From the NCBI GenBank assembly GCA_002707155.1, contig PAME01000002.1, forward strand, positions 62,001 to 126,000: a DNA stretch of 64,000 bases. Direction: 5' to 3'. The stretch comes from Crocinitomicaceae bacterium. Lineage in GTDB: Bacteria; Bacteroidota; Bacteroidia; Flavobacteriales_G; Salibacteraceae. A model generated the notes under the pieces. It had not been told where the DNA came from. It worked only from the letters and a program-made list of their open reading frames with translations, and did not search any database. This document shows, piece after piece, positions 18,411 through 28,371 of the stretch. How positions within the stretch are numbered: the stretch's first letter is position 1; each line of letters begins with the position of its first letter. The position numbers and the translations under genes were made by a program.

Positions 18411-19514
18411 TTACTTAATCATTTTCAACATCCCAATTTCCCGTTCGTTCAAATGACGAAACTTACCTCTTAAAATGTTCTTTTTGGTTAACCCAGCAAA
18501 ACTCACTCGATCCAATTTTACCACCTTGTAATCCAGCGCTTCAAATATTCTTCTTACAATTCTATTTTTACCCGAATGCAATTCAACACCCAGTTCCTTT
18601 TTATTTTCACCATCACCTACATAAGCAATAGCATCAAATCTTGCTAAACCATCTTCAAGCTCTACACCAACTTCTGACAATTGCTTCAACTCCGACTTAC
18701 TAACCGGCTTATCGGTATGTACATGGTATATTTTTCGAACACCATGAGAAGGGTGGGTAAGCTTCTTTGCTAAATCACCGTCATTTGTTAATAACAGCAG
18801 CCCTGTTGTGTTTTTATCCAACCTGCCCACTGGGTAAATTCGTTCTGGAATATGATTTTTCACCAACTCCATAACCGTTCTCCTGCCTTGGGGGTCATCA
18901 ACAGTAGTAATGAAGTCTTTAGGTTTATTCAGTAAAACATAAATATAGCGCTCAAATACAAGCTTTTCTCCAGCATATCGGACCTCATCCCCTGGCATTA
19001 CCTTAGTTCCTAGTTGAGTGATTACCTCACCATTAATAGAAATCATACCCTCGCTAATCAACTTATCGGCTTCTCTTCTACTGCAAATTCCGCTTGATGC
19101 TATATATTTATTTAATCGAGTTTCATGTACATCAGACTCTGCCGACTTTTGAGATTTCGGAGCCGGTCTAGCTGTGGCGGGTTTACCTTTTAAACGAGGT
19201 CTGCGAATACGATCCGCACCACTAGACTCATCCTTAAACCTTGACTTAGGAGCTGCTAATCGCCCTCCTTTACCATCGCCAATTTTGGAACCGCGTTCAA
19301 CTTTCTTTTTCTCAAATGGTTTTTTTTCAAACTTCTTAAATGGTTTTTTGTCTTTCTCTTCACCTTCTGCAGCTTCCCTTCTTGAACTGCGTTTCGAATT
19401 TGGATTACCAATCGGTTTTTTGTCGTCATTACTTCTACCAATGCCGCTAGATGATCTCCGGCTTATCTTGCCCCCACCTTTTAAACCGCTTCGTTTACCG
19501 CCACGTTTTTCCAT
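18411..19514 (-). CDS. pseudouridine synthase, RsuA/RluB family
   Basis: A 367-residue enzyme. The first ~130 residues are low-complexity and strongly basic (Lys, Arg, Gly, Ser), an extension common in Bacteroidota members and probably RNA-binding. An S4 domain follows (LNKYIASSGICSRREADKLI at about 134-153), then the catalytic domain with the invariant Asp in VGRLDKNTTGLLLLTNDGDL (~225-245). RluB-like enzymes modify 23S rRNA near position 2605, but RsuA/RluE/RluF paralogues cannot be excluded. The DsrE-like gene follows on the same strand. Confidence 0.88.
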   Translation of the reverse strand: MEKRGGKRSGLKGGGKISRRSSSGIGRSNDDKKPIGNPNSKRSSRREAAEGEEKDKKPFKKFEKKPFEKKKVERGSKIGDGKGGRLAAPKSRFKDESSGADRIRRPRLKGKPATARPAPKSQKSAESDVHETRLNKYIASSGICSRREADKLISEGMISINGEVITQLGTKVMPGDEVRYAGEKLVFERYIYVLLNKPKDFITTVDDPQGRRTVMELVKNHIPERIYPVGRLDKNTTGLLLLTNDGDLAKKLTHPSHGVRKIYHVHTDKPVSKSELKQLSEVGVELEDGLARFDAIAYVGDGENKKELGVELHSGKNRIVRRIFEALDYKVVKLDRVSFAGLTKKNILRGKFRHLNEREIGMLKMIK

Positions 19515-19518
19515 CTTG

Positions 19519-19526
19519 CAAAAGTA
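19519..19526 (-). promoter_or_regulatory. candidate -7 box (TACTTTTG) for the pseudouridine synthase gene
   Basis: On the minus strand TACTTTTG matches TAnnTTTG only 4 bp before the ATG at 19514. If functional, transcription would begin at or just inside the start codon, giving a leaderless message. The next in-frame Met is far downstream, so a misplaced start is unlikely. Confidence 0.3.
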
Positions 19527-19675
19527 CTATGAGTTATTAGAAGATAGCCCTTAAGTTTTGTAGGTTGAATCTAAAGTAATTTTATAAGAAGTAACAAAGC
19601 ATATTACGATATCTAAATTGTTCTTTTTTACCATATTAAACCTATGAAAACACGGCTTTTATCCCGCCAAAACTG

Positions 19676-19683
19676 CTATTTTT
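19676..19683 (+). promoter_or_regulatory. candidate -7 box (TATTTTTG) for secA
   Basis: TATTTTTG matches TAnnTTTG and lies 35 bp before the secA ATG at 19719, leaving a ~28-nt leader. A clear -33 TTG is not seen. Confidence 0.35.
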
Positions 19684-19718
19684 GCAGCCTTTTTTAAAGT
19701 AAAAACATACTCCAAATA

Positions 19719-22700
19719 ATGGATTTTATAACGAACATAGTCGCTAAGTTTTTTGGGAATAAATCCGAAAAAGATATAGAGGAAATCAAACCTATCGTTG
19801 AAGAAACCAACGCTGCCTATTCCAAACTAACTTCCCTGAGCAATGATGAATTGCGCGCTCGATCTCAAGAATTGCGAAAAACAATTCATGCTCATTATGC
19901 CGAAGAACAAAAAGAAGTTGATGATTTAAAGACAAAAACTCAAGACGACGATGCACTCTCAATTGAAGATAAAGAAGCTGCATATGCTCGAATTGATGAA
20001 CTGGATAAAATTATATTAGAAAAAATAGAAGAGATTTTATTGCAAATTTTACCTGATGCTTTTGCAGTTGTTAAAGAGACGGCTCGTCGATTCACCGAAA
20101 ACGAAAGCCTTGAGGTGGTGGCAACTGAGAACGATAAACGATTAGCAAGCACAAAACCACACATTGTAGTAAACGGTGAAAAAGCCAGCTGGAAAAATAG
20201 TTGGGATGCAGCTGGAACTCAAATTCTTTGGAATATGATTCACTATGATGTTCAAATCATTGGTGGAATGGTGCTTCATCAAGGCAAGATAGCTGAGATG
20301 GCAACTGGAGAGGGTAAAACCCTTGTGGCTACTTTGCCCGTTTTCTTAAATGCGCTGACTGGAAGAGGAGTTCACTTAGTAACGGTTAATGATTACCTAG
20401 CGAAACGTGATGCCGAGTGGAACGCACCTATCTTTGAATTCCATGGATTAACCACCGATTGCATTGACAAACATCAACCCAATTCTGAAGACAGAAGACA
20501 AGCATATGCTGCTGATATCACCTATGGAACTAACAATGAGTTTGGTTTCGATTACCTAAGAGACAACATGGCTACTTCGGTTGAAGATTTGGTTCAGAGA
20601 AAACCACATTATGCTATCGTTGATGAAGTGGATTCAGTATTAATTGATGACGCAAGAACACCGTTAATTATTTCTGGTCCTACACCAAAGGGTGACGAAC
20701 ATGAATTCATGGAATTAAAGCCACGAATTGAAGTTTTAGTCAACCATCAAAAGAAACTACTGAATGCTTTGCTTGCAGAAGCAAAGAAAAAATTGGCTGA
20801 TGGCGCTGATAAAAAATCACGTGAAGCAGGTGGATTAGCATTATACCGTGCATACCGCGCAATGCCTAAAAACAAAGCGCTCATTAAATTTTTGAGTGAG
20901 CCAGGAATTCGGGCTCAATTGACTAAGACCGAAGGAATTTATATTGCTGATCAAGGAAAAGAAATGCCTTTTGTAGACTCAGAGTTGTTTTTCGTTATTG
21001 ATGAAAAGCAGAATTCTGTTGAAATGTCTGAAAAAGGCATTGAATTGGTTACTGGGGAGTCAGAAGACGCCAACTTCTTTATCATGCCTGATATAGGTGT
21101 TGAGATTGATCATGTTGAAAAATCTGATTTTTCAGATGAAGAAAAATTAGCTAAAAAGGACTCAATAATTAGCGATTATTCTGCTAAAAGTCAACGTATA
21201 CATACTGTTAACCAATTGCTTAAAGCATATGCTATGTTTGAAAAAGACGTAGAATATGTCGTGATGGAAAATCAGGTTAAAATTGTTGATGAGCAAACAG
21301 GTCGTATCATGGACGGGCGACGTTATTCAGATGGCCTTCACCAAGCTATTGAAGCAAAGGAAAACGTAAAAATTGAGGCCGCTACTCAAACTTACGCAAC
21401 AATTACCCTCCAAAATTACTTTAGAATGTACCATAAGTTAGCTGGAATGACGGGTACTGCGGAAACTGAAGCTGGTGAATTCCACGAAATTTACAAACTA
21501 GACGTTGTTGTTATTCCAACGAACCGGCCAATTGCGAGAGACGATAGGCAAGATTTTGTTTACAAAACAGTTCGAGAAAAATTTAATGCTGTAATTGACG
21601 AAGCTGAGAAATTGGTAAAAGAAGGTCGACCTGTTTTGGTAGGTACTACCTCTGTTGAGATTTCAGAATTATTAAGTAGAATGTTGCAACGAAAAAACAT
21701 TAAACACCAAGTATTGAATGCTAAGTTGCACCAAAAAGAAGCGGACGTTGTTGCCGAAGCTGGAAAAGGTGGTACGGTTACAATTGCAACCAACATGGCT
21801 GGTCGTGGAACAGATATCAAATTATCTGCTGAAGTTATAGCTGCTGGTGGTTTAGCCATTATTGGTACAGAACGTCATGAATCTCGTCGAGTTGATAGGC
21901 AGTTACGTGGTCGTGCAGGTCGTCAAGGAGATCCAGGTTCCTCTCAATTCTTTGTTTCATTAGAAGATAACTTGATGCGGATGTTTGGATCGGATAGAGT
22001 TGCTAAACTTATGGACCGAATGGGTCTTGAGGAAGGTGAAGTTATTCAGCACAGCATGATTTCAAAATCAATTGAAAGAGCGCAGAAAAAAGTAGAGGAA
22101 AATAACTTTGGAGTGCGTAAGCGATTGTTAGAATACGATGATGTAATGAACTCTCAACGTGAAGTAATTTACACCAGAAGAAAGCATGCGCTATATGGAG
22201 AAAGAATCCAAGTAGATGTAGCCAACATGATGAATGATGTGGCTTACGATATGGCCTACGCTTATTCAGATATTAAAGATTTCGAGAGCTTTAAACTGGA
22301 GTTAGTTAAGGTTTTTGGAATCGAATCACCTTTTAGCGAACAAGAATTTTTGTCTACGGATCCCGAACAATTGGGCGAAAAACTATATTCAGAAGTACGT
22401 TCTTCTTATGAAGAAAAGTCCAAATTAATTGCGCGAAGTGCATTTCCAGTAATTAAAGGTATTGCGGAAGAAAAAGACAACAGTTTTAAACGCGTTGTAA
22501 TTCCATTTACAGACAAGCGCAAGTCTATTCAGGTTACAGCAGACATCGAGCGGGGAGTAAAAACCGAAGGTGTTGAGGCAGTAAGAGCACTTGAAAAAGG
22601 TGTGATATTAGCCATGATTGACCAACACTGGAAAGAGCATTTGAGAGAAATGGATGACCTTAGACAGTCAGTACAATCGGCGGTTTATGAGCAAAAAGAC

Positions 22701-23102
22701 CCATTGTTGATTTACAAATTCGAATCTTTTGAATTGTTCAAAAAGGTATTGGCTAAAGTAAACAACGAGGTAACTTCCTTTTTGGCAAAAGCCTCCTTAC
22801 CCGAAGACAATAGCGCAGTAAGACAAGGTGAAGCACCAAGAACTCAGGCACCAAGAACTCAAACTGGACGAGGTTCTGTTCCTAATGCTCCAGAGCAATT
22901 ACCTACGGAATCTAATTACAATGATCCTTCAGCGCAGCGACAAGAGAAAAGAGAGCCTGTTCGTGTAGAAAAGAAAATAAACCGAAACGATAAAGTTGAT
23001 ATACAACACGTAATGTCAGGTGAGAAAAAAACCTTGAAATACAAACAAGCTGAGCCACTGATTGGTACTGGCGAATGGGTCGTTGTTCAACAGCAGGCGT
23101 AG
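19719..23102 (+). CDS. secA: protein translocase subunit SecA
   Basis: The 1,127-residue motor ATPase that drives preproteins through SecYEG. Walker A is in [14 protein letters not shown] (~197-210), the DEAD-like box in [23 protein letters not shown], and the second helicase half has [13 protein letters not shown] and [14 protein letters not shown]. It is longer than E. coli SecA (901) because of inserts in the N-terminal half, as in other Bacteroidota. The C-terminus has no CxCx8C(C/H) zinc motif; after [21 protein letters not shown] it ends in [10 protein letters not shown], which looks like a family-specific replacement. rnhB follows 67 bp downstream. Confidence 0.97.
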   Translation: MDFITNIVAKFFGNKSEKDIEEIKPIVEETNAAYSKLTSLSNDELRARSQELRKTIHAHYAEEQKEVDDLKTKTQDDDALSIEDKEAAYARIDELDKIILEKIEEILLQILPDAFAVVKETARRFTENESLEVVATENDKRLASTKPHIVVNGEKASWKNSWDAAGTQILWNMIHYDVQIIGGMVLHQGKIAEMATGEGKTLVATLPVFLNALTGRGVHLVTVNDYLAKRDAEWNAPIFEFHGLTTDCIDKHQPNSEDRRQAYAADITYGTNNEFGFDYLRDNMATSVEDLVQRKPHYAIVDEVDSVLIDDARTPLIISGPTPKGDEHEFMELKPRIEVLVNHQKKLLNALLAEAKKKLADGADKKSREAGGLALYRAYRAMPKNKALIKFLSEPGIRAQLTKTEGIYIADQGKEMPFVDSELFFVIDEKQNSVEMSEKGIELVTGESEDANFFIMPDIGVEIDHVEKSDFSDEEKLAKKDSIISDYSAKSQRIHTVNQLLKAYAMFEKDVEYVVMENQVKIVDEQTGRIMDGRRYSDGLHQAIEAKENVKIEAATQTYATITLQNYFRMYHKLAGMTGTAETEAGEFHEIYKLDVVVIPTNRPIARDDRQDFVYKTVREKFNAVIDEAEKLVKEGRPVLVGTTSVEISELLSRMLQRKNIKHQVLNAKLHQKEADVVAEAGKGGTVTIATNMAGRGTDIKLSAEVIAAGGLAIIGTERHESRRVDRQLRGRAGRQGDPGSSQFFVSLEDNLMRMFGSDRVAKLMDRMGLEEGEVIQHSMISKSIERAQKKVEENNFGVRKRLLEYDDVMNSQREVIYTRRKHALYGERIQVDVANMMNDVAYDMAYAYSDIKDFESFKLELVKVFGIESPFSEQEFLSTDPEQLGEKLYSEVRSSYEEKSKLIARSAFPVIKGIAEEKDNSFKRVVIPFTDKRKSIQVTADIERGVKTEGVEAVRALEKGVILAMIDQHWKEHLREMDDLRQSVQSAVYEQKDPLLIYKFESFELFKKVLAKVNNEVTSFLAKASLPEDNSAVRQGEAPRTQAPRTQTGRGSVPNAPEQLPTESNYNDPSAQRQEKREPVRVEKKINRNDKVDIQHVMSGEKKTLKYKQAEPLIGTGEWVVVQQQA

Positions 23103-23169
23103 ACTACTTTTTATTTTCTAGTAGCTCTTAAAAATTTGAGTTAGCATTGGTTCTTATTGGGTTGACAAA

Positions 23170-23835
23170 ATGCTTAAAAACTATTTTACAAAAGGATTAA
23201 TAGAAGCAGGCTGCGATGAAGCTGGCAGAGGCTGTTTGGCTGGACCTGTAACCGCAGCTGCAGTTATTCTCCCAAAGAATTTTAAGCACAAACTGCTCAA
23301 CGATTCCAAACAAGTAACGGAATCAAACCGGAACGAACTACGCCATATTATTGAGGAAAAAGCATTGGCTTTTGGCGTTGCTTTTTTGGATCATAAAAAA
23401 ATTGACGAAATCAATATTCTACAAGCTTCCATTTTGGCGATGCACCATGCGTTAGATAAATTAGCTATTACACCAGAGCACATTATTGTTGACGGAAATC
23501 GATTTAAACCCTACAAATTTATTCCACACACAACAGTGGTCAAAGGAGATGCTAAATTCTTGAGTATTGCAGCGGCCTCTATATTAGCCAAAACCTACCG
23601 AGACGAATACCTAGAAAAGTTGGATATGGAGTTCCCAATGTATCATTGGAAAAAGAACAAAGGATACCCTACCAAACAGCATAGAAATGGAATTCGTGAA
23701 TTTGGCCCGAGCAAATACCATAGAATGACTTTTCGTTTATTGCCGGAAGTGGAGGAAGGTTTAGTTAAAGTAAAAATAAGTCCAATTAGCAATAGAGACG
23801 ACGGTATTTCTTTCAATATGAGTCAGAGAAACTAA
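23170..23835 (+). CDS. rnhB: ribonuclease HII
   Basis: A 221-residue enzyme that removes RNA from RNA:DNA hybrids and excises misincorporated ribonucleotides. The signature [20 protein letters not shown] is at residues 13-32, supplying the DE pair; further acidic residues lie in IIVDGN (~106-111) and in the strand ending [12 protein letters not shown]. Length is normal, with ~20 extra C-terminal residues. A dispersed-type hairpin follows the gene. Confidence 0.95.
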   Translation: MLKNYFTKGLIEAGCDEAGRGCLAGPVTAAAVILPKNFKHKLLNDSKQVTESNRNELRHIIEEKALAFGVAFLDHKKIDEINILQASILAMHHALDKLAITPEHIIVDGNRFKPYKFIPHTTVVKGDAKFLSIAAASILAKTYRDEYLEKLDMEFPMYHWKKNKGYPTKQHRNGIREFGPSKYHRMTFRLLPEVEEGLVKVKISPISNRDDGISFNMSQRN

Positions 23836-23857
23836 ACAAATTAATAACCATGAAGAG

Positions 23858-23878
23858 ATGCTGAAATAAATTCAGCAT
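23858..23878. repeat. small palindrome (ATGCTGAA/TTCAGCAT), REP-like
   Basis: A perfect 8-bp stem with a 5-nt ATAAA loop, in the gap after rnhB. No T-run follows, so it is not a standard terminator. Its form, GATGCTGAA...TTCAGCATGAC, resembles short dispersed palindromes of Flavobacteriales intergenic regions (from memory, not checked). Confidence 0.5.
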
Positions 23879-24011
23879 GACTGAACATTTGGGTCTTTAC
23901 AAATTAATATCCTATACATTCTCTATCAAACGTCAATGTTTAATAACTCCTTACGATTAATAAGGAACCATCAATGCCTAATTATACTTTTACGCTGAAT
24001 TCTTATGGTTT

Positions 24012-26765
24012 ATGATTCGTAAAATCTTACTTTTTCTTCTACTTGCAGTCTTTGGCGGATTGGTGTTCTTTATGTACACCAGATTCAACGAAAACAAGCG
24101 CACCACCGAAGACTATTTTGCAGCAGTACCCTACCAAGCAGCAATGGTTTATGATATTAAAAACCCAAAACAGTTTTTTCAATCCATTTCAACGACCAAT
24201 CTTATATATGACGAATTGAAGCAAATTGGCTGGACGAAAAAAATTGATACTCGACTCAAGAAACTAGACAGCTTAATATCAAGTGACCTCTTCTTCGATC
24301 TGCGTTGGGAAAAAACACGGTTAGTTGCCTCTCTTGTCCCAACAGGAAAAGATAAGCACTCGTGGCTTTTTTCAGTTTTAATTCCCAATCAGGTTTCTAA
24401 CAAGGAGCTCAAAAACAAGGTCAATAAACTGTTCGGGCAAGGTGCTTTAAATCAAGAAGAAAAATACGATGGTTCAACTATCCAAACCTACACGTCCAAA
24501 GAAAATGAAACTTGGTTTGTATCCATTTACGAAAACTATTTGCTGGTATCAGATGCTCAAATGGGAATAGAAGATGCTGTGCGTCAAATCAACAGTGATA
24601 TTAGCTTAAAAGTTGATGATGCTGGATTCAAAAAAGTATACGCTACTGCAGGGCAATCAAAAGACATTAATTTATACATCAATCAAAAATATTTTTCTCA
24701 ATTCTTAAGCAAGTATGTCGAACAAAATGGAAAAAACGCTTTCTCCCGATTAGAATCGTTTGCCGGTTGGACAGAGTTGGATATTATCGCAAAATCTAAC
24801 GGAATTTTACTGAACGGTTACAGCCACGCCATTGATTCTATGGGTGGATTTTTAACCGTATTCGACAACCAAACTTCGCAAAACATTGACGTTCTTGATG
24901 TTCTTCCCGCTTCAACATCCTTCTTATTGCATTATGGCATTAGCGATTATAAATCTTATGATGTGGCCTATCAAAACTATCTCATGGTTCGCAATAAACT
25001 CAACTCAAGAAATCAAGCTTTAGAAACTTTAAAATCCGCTGGTGTGAATACCAGCGAATTATTAGCAAAGCATATGGTTGGGGAGGTTGCTATGTGTATT
25101 TCTGAAGTTCAAACCGATATAAAAGGCCAAGGAATTGGAGCTATTCAATCCAAAACATTTGGGCTCATTCGAATAATAAATAAAACAGCCTTTTTAGAAA
25201 GTATGCGGCCTCTCTTAAGCTCAGACGGTGAAGCAGACTCGCTCACAACCTACCGCGATGTTGAGATTTATGCCATGCGGTATCGTGGGTTTATGCGCCA
25301 AGCTTTTGGGCGACCTTTTGAAGCCGTAGCTTGCAACTATTTAATGTTTGCCAATAATTATGTTGTATTCGGCGACCAACTGGCTGCAATGCGCGATTTT
25401 ATAAATAACTGGAAAGGCAATAAGACGCTTGCGAGCGATGAACATTTTGAAGGCTTTAAAGAAAACCTATCGGATCAATCTAACATTACTTTGTATAGCA
25501 ATATCGCCCGCAGCCCTAAACTTCTCCACTACTTTCTAAAAGGCTCATACGCCGATTCAATTGAAAATAACCTCGATTTTTTCAGAAAGTTCGGAGGAGT
25601 TTCTTTGCAAATTGAAAAGGGAAAAAACAACTTGTATTACAACAGTATTTATTTAAAGCATAATCCAAGCTACAAAAAGATTTCAAGTAGCTTGTGGGAG
25701 GTGCCACTGGACACTATTTTGGCAAGTATTCCAATGCCATTTACCAATCATTATACTAAAGCTAAGGACATACTGGTTCAAGATGCAAAAGGGAAAATAT
25801 ACCTTATTTCCAATACTGGTCGAGTGCTATGGTCAAGAGCATTGGGTGCTTCAATAATGGGAAAGGTGCATGAGATAGACCGTTATAAGAACGAAAAATA
25901 CCAACTACTGTTTAACACAAAAGACAATCTATACATGCTTGATCGTAACGGAAAAAATGTTGAAGGGTATCCCGTGAAGTTCAAAACTGAAATTTGCCAG
26001 CCTATTTCGGTTTTTGATTACGATAACAATAGAAAGTACCGAATATTTGCACCTCAATCCAATGGCGCAATTCAATGCTTCAATATAGCTGGAAAAATTG
26101 TAAACGGCTGGAATTTTAAAAAGAGCAAACCCCTTATTAAACCGCTACTTTATTCTAAAATCAGTAAGAAAGACTACCTCATTGGTTTGCAGGAAAATGG
26201 AGCTGTAAAAGTGGTGAACCGAAAAGGTGAACCTCGTTTAAAATTGAAAAGAAAGTTAGAAACTTTTCAAAACTCTAGTTTTAGCATCGATAAAGGAAAA
26301 GACCTCTCAAGCACTTACATCATTTGTTCGGATAGTAATGGAGTGGTATATCGTTTGAGTCTTAAAGATAAGTTAGAAACGGCGCAAATAAAACAAACTG
26401 AAGGGCTGGATGCATTTGATTTATTGGATATAAATTTTGATGGTAAACTAGATTATTGTTTTACCGATAAAAACTCGCTTAAAGTTTACAATTCAGAATT
26501 TAAATTGATTTGGGAATATGAGGCTAAGAGCAACATTCTTCCTTCTTTAAAAGTTTACCAAGAAAAAGGAGAGTCAACAGGCTTCATTAGCTTTTCGGAT
26601 GCCAATAGCGCAGCCTATATTTTTGACGGCAATCAAAATCCTCGAGAAGGAAGTCCTTTTTATGGATTAGACGCTGCGCTAATATCTGACGTTAATATTG
26701 ACGGTAGATTTGAGCTTGTTATTGGAAGCAAAGAAGGTTCTGTATACTGCTACATATTGAATTGA
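24012..26765 (+). CDS. membrane-anchored protein with C-terminal beta-propeller repeats, unknown function
   Basis: A 917-residue protein with one N-terminal membrane helix (~4-23), so anchored with the rest outside the cytoplasm. Residues ~30-570 resemble DUF3352-like regions (AAVPYQAAMVYDIKNPKQFFQSIS, then repeated alpha/beta modules). Residues ~580-917 look like a PQQ/FG-GAP-type beta-propeller: VQDAKGKIYLISNTGRVLWS, NLYMLDRNGKNVEGYPVKF, SDVNIDGRFELVIGSKEGSVY. It is followed on the same strand by a lipoprotein, a DUF5723 barrel and the CHAT protein, but an 85-bp gap and a candidate promoter separate them. Its stop is TGA, showing TGA acts as a stop in this genome. Confidence 0.7.
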   Translation: MIRKILLFLLLAVFGGLVFFMYTRFNENKRTTEDYFAAVPYQAAMVYDIKNPKQFFQSISTTNLIYDELKQIGWTKKIDTRLKKLDSLISSDLFFDLRWEKTRLVASLVPTGKDKHSWLFSVLIPNQVSNKELKNKVNKLFGQGALNQEEKYDGSTIQTYTSKENETWFVSIYENYLLVSDAQMGIEDAVRQINSDISLKVDDAGFKKVYATAGQSKDINLYINQKYFSQFLSKYVEQNGKNAFSRLESFAGWTELDIIAKSNGILLNGYSHAIDSMGGFLTVFDNQTSQNIDVLDVLPASTSFLLHYGISDYKSYDVAYQNYLMVRNKLNSRNQALETLKSAGVNTSELLAKHMVGEVAMCISEVQTDIKGQGIGAIQSKTFGLIRIINKTAFLESMRPLLSSDGEADSLTTYRDVEIYAMRYRGFMRQAFGRPFEAVACNYLMFANNYVVFGDQLAAMRDFINNWKGNKTLASDEHFEGFKENLSDQSNITLYSNIARSPKLLHYFLKGSYADSIENNLDFFRKFGGVSLQIEKGKNNLYYNSIYLKHNPSYKKISSSLWEVPLDTILASIPMPFTNHYTKAKDILVQDAKGKIYLISNTGRVLWSRALGASIMGKVHEIDRYKNEKYQLLFNTKDNLYMLDRNGKNVEGYPVKFKTEICQPISVFDYDNNRKYRIFAPQSNGAIQCFNIAGKIVNGWNFKKSKPLIKPLLYSKISKKDYLIGLQENGAVKVVNRKGEPRLKLKRKLETFQNSSFSIDKGKDLSSTYIICSDSNGVVYRLSLKDKLETAQIKQTEGLDAFDLLDINFDGKLDYCFTDKNSLKVYNSEFKLIWEYEAKSNILPSLKVYQEKGESTGFISFSDANSAAYIFDGNQNPREGSPFYGLDAALISDVNIDGRFELVIGSKEGSVYCYILN

Positions 26766-26803
26766 CAGGCTAATTTAGTGTCTTAAACAGCTAAAAAATA
26801 GAG

Positions 26804-26836
26804 TTGATTACTATTAGCATGCAATGTGTAAATTTG
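26804..26836 (+). promoter_or_regulatory. candidate promoter TTG-N22-TAAATTTG for the lipoprotein-DUF5723-CHAT operon
   Basis: TTG at 26804-26806 and TAAATTTG at 26829-26836 match both halves of the Bacteroidota promoter (TTG, 17-23 bp, TAnnTTTG). The -7 box ends 14 bp before the ATG at 26851. This is the best two-part promoter match I found in the window. Confidence 0.5.
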
Positions 26837-26850
26837 TTAAAACAAGTTAA

Positions 26851-28371
26851 ATGAAATTCTTTAAATCAATACTAGCATTCTCAATGCTTATTGTGCTTAC
26901 AAATGCCTGTCTAAACAAAGACCACTTTAAATTAGACAACATAAACGACGCCTCCTGGAACCCTAATTTAGCTATTCCTTTATTAAAGGCGAATGTTGGG
27001 GTATACAACCTATTTGGCGCAACGGATAGTAACGCAGTTTCTATTGATGGTAAAAATGTAAGTCTGATTTATCAAGGTAAAACAGTACGTCTCAAAATGG
27101 GTGAGGTTTTAGTTTTTGACGATGTTACCATACCGAGCTCACCAATTGTTTACACTACAACAAGCGTTGCTGCACCTCCAATTCAGCTAGATAGCACATT
27201 TAATAAAATAGATGAGGTTGAACTTTCTGCAGGCCAAATGACCATTGCAACTTCAGGACAGTCTAGTTCAGACGAAATTACCTTTACATTTTTAGATATT
27301 CTAGATGCACAAAGCCGACCTTTAGTTTTAAACGTTATTGCGGGTAATACTGCAACTAAAGGATTGGCAAATCATAAAATTACTCCAGATAACGGAACTA
27401 TCCGATTCACGGTTTCGGCAACTGGAAATGGTAATTGCAATGCTGCATTTTATTTAACCGGGCTCGACTTTATTAGTGCAACAGGGGACTTTAACACAGG
27501 AACCTTGCGCCTACCTCGCGATTCATTTGAACTCTATGTTTTTAAAAACATTGCCGCTAAAGGGAGCATAACAGTTTCAAACCCAATTCTATCTATCAAA
27601 GCAAAAAACAGTATAGGTTTCGATCTAAAACCTTTGTTTGACAAAGTAGAATCCACAAACCCTGCCTCAGGAGACATCAATAAGCTTGTAGTAGATCCAA
27701 GAAAATTTGGAACAATCAAAAGTGGAACCTCAGCCGGTGGAGTTGTTGAAAGTGAAATAAGGCTAGACAGAGACAATTCAAATATTAGAGACTTTATTGG
27801 CATTACCCCTAAATATTTGTCTCATGAAATTGGTTTAATCGGTGGGTCAACTCCACCAAACACTATTTTCAAAAACTCTTCTTGTGAATTAGAAATGAAC
27901 ATAGAATTGCCTTTAGAAGGGAGAGTTTCGGCATTTGAAGTATTAGATACTATTGACATGCAAATAACAAATGACCTAACGCTCATCAAGGAGTTTTTTA
28001 TAAAAACATATACCAATAATGGTTTTCCTTTAGACACAAAAATTACCATTCTACTAATGGATGAAAATCGTCAACTAATGCGCAAGGCAGATGGAACCAC
28101 AATGACGCTATTAAACGAGGTTTTCACCGCAGCGGCAAATGTTGATGGAAATAGCATTGTTACAGAAAGTATGATAGTTAGCTCTGAGCACAAGCTATTG
28201 GATGTTGAGGTATTGGCAAGTTTACCATTGGCTAAATATGGTCAAATGCGCGCATCAATGAACACCACAAACTTTGGTAATGATGTAGTAAAAATTCAGT
28301 CTGACTACAATTTAGAAGTTAGAGTTGGAGTTAAAATCACCGGAAACGTTAACTTAACAAAGAAGAAATGA
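26851..28371 (+). CDS. predicted lipoprotein, function unknown
   Basis: A 506-residue protein with signal sequence and lipobox LTNAC (Cys ~20). The mature part is beta-rich with many short Thr/Ser/Asn turns; I do not recognise a named domain. Its end overlaps the DUF5723 start by 4 bp (ATGA), so translation is coupled. Genes arranged lipoprotein-DUF5723-large TPR protein suggest a surface or outer-membrane assembly; that is inference from context. Confidence 0.7.
   Translation: MKFFKSILAFSMLIVLTNACLNKDHFKLDNINDASWNPNLAIPLLKANVGVYNLFGATDSNAVSIDGKNVSLIYQGKTVRLKMGEVLVFDDVTIPSSPIVYTTTSVAAPPIQLDSTFNKIDEVELSAGQMTIATSGQSSSDEITFTFLDILDAQSRPLVLNVIAGNTATKGLANHKITPDNGTIRFTVSATGNGNCNAAFYLTGLDFISATGDFNTGTLRLPRDSFELYVFKNIAAKGSITVSNPILSIKAKNSIGFDLKPLFDKVESTNPASGDINKLVVDPRKFGTIKSGTSAGGVVESEIRLDRDNSNIRDFIGITPKYLSHEIGLIGGSTPPNTIFKNSSCELEMNIELPLEGRVSAFEVLDTIDMQITNDLTLIKEFFIKTYTNNGFPLDTKITILLMDENRQLMRKADGTTMTLLNEVFTAAANVDGNSIVTESMIVSSEHKLLDVEVLASLPLAKYGQMRASMNTTNFGNDVVKIQSDYNLEVRVGVKITGNVNLTKKK

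Noticed and set aside
18030-18473. 147-codon plus-strand ORF
   Set aside because: It lies antisense to the DsrE-like gene and the end of the pseudouridine synthase gene, with no recognisable protein pattern; a shadow frame.
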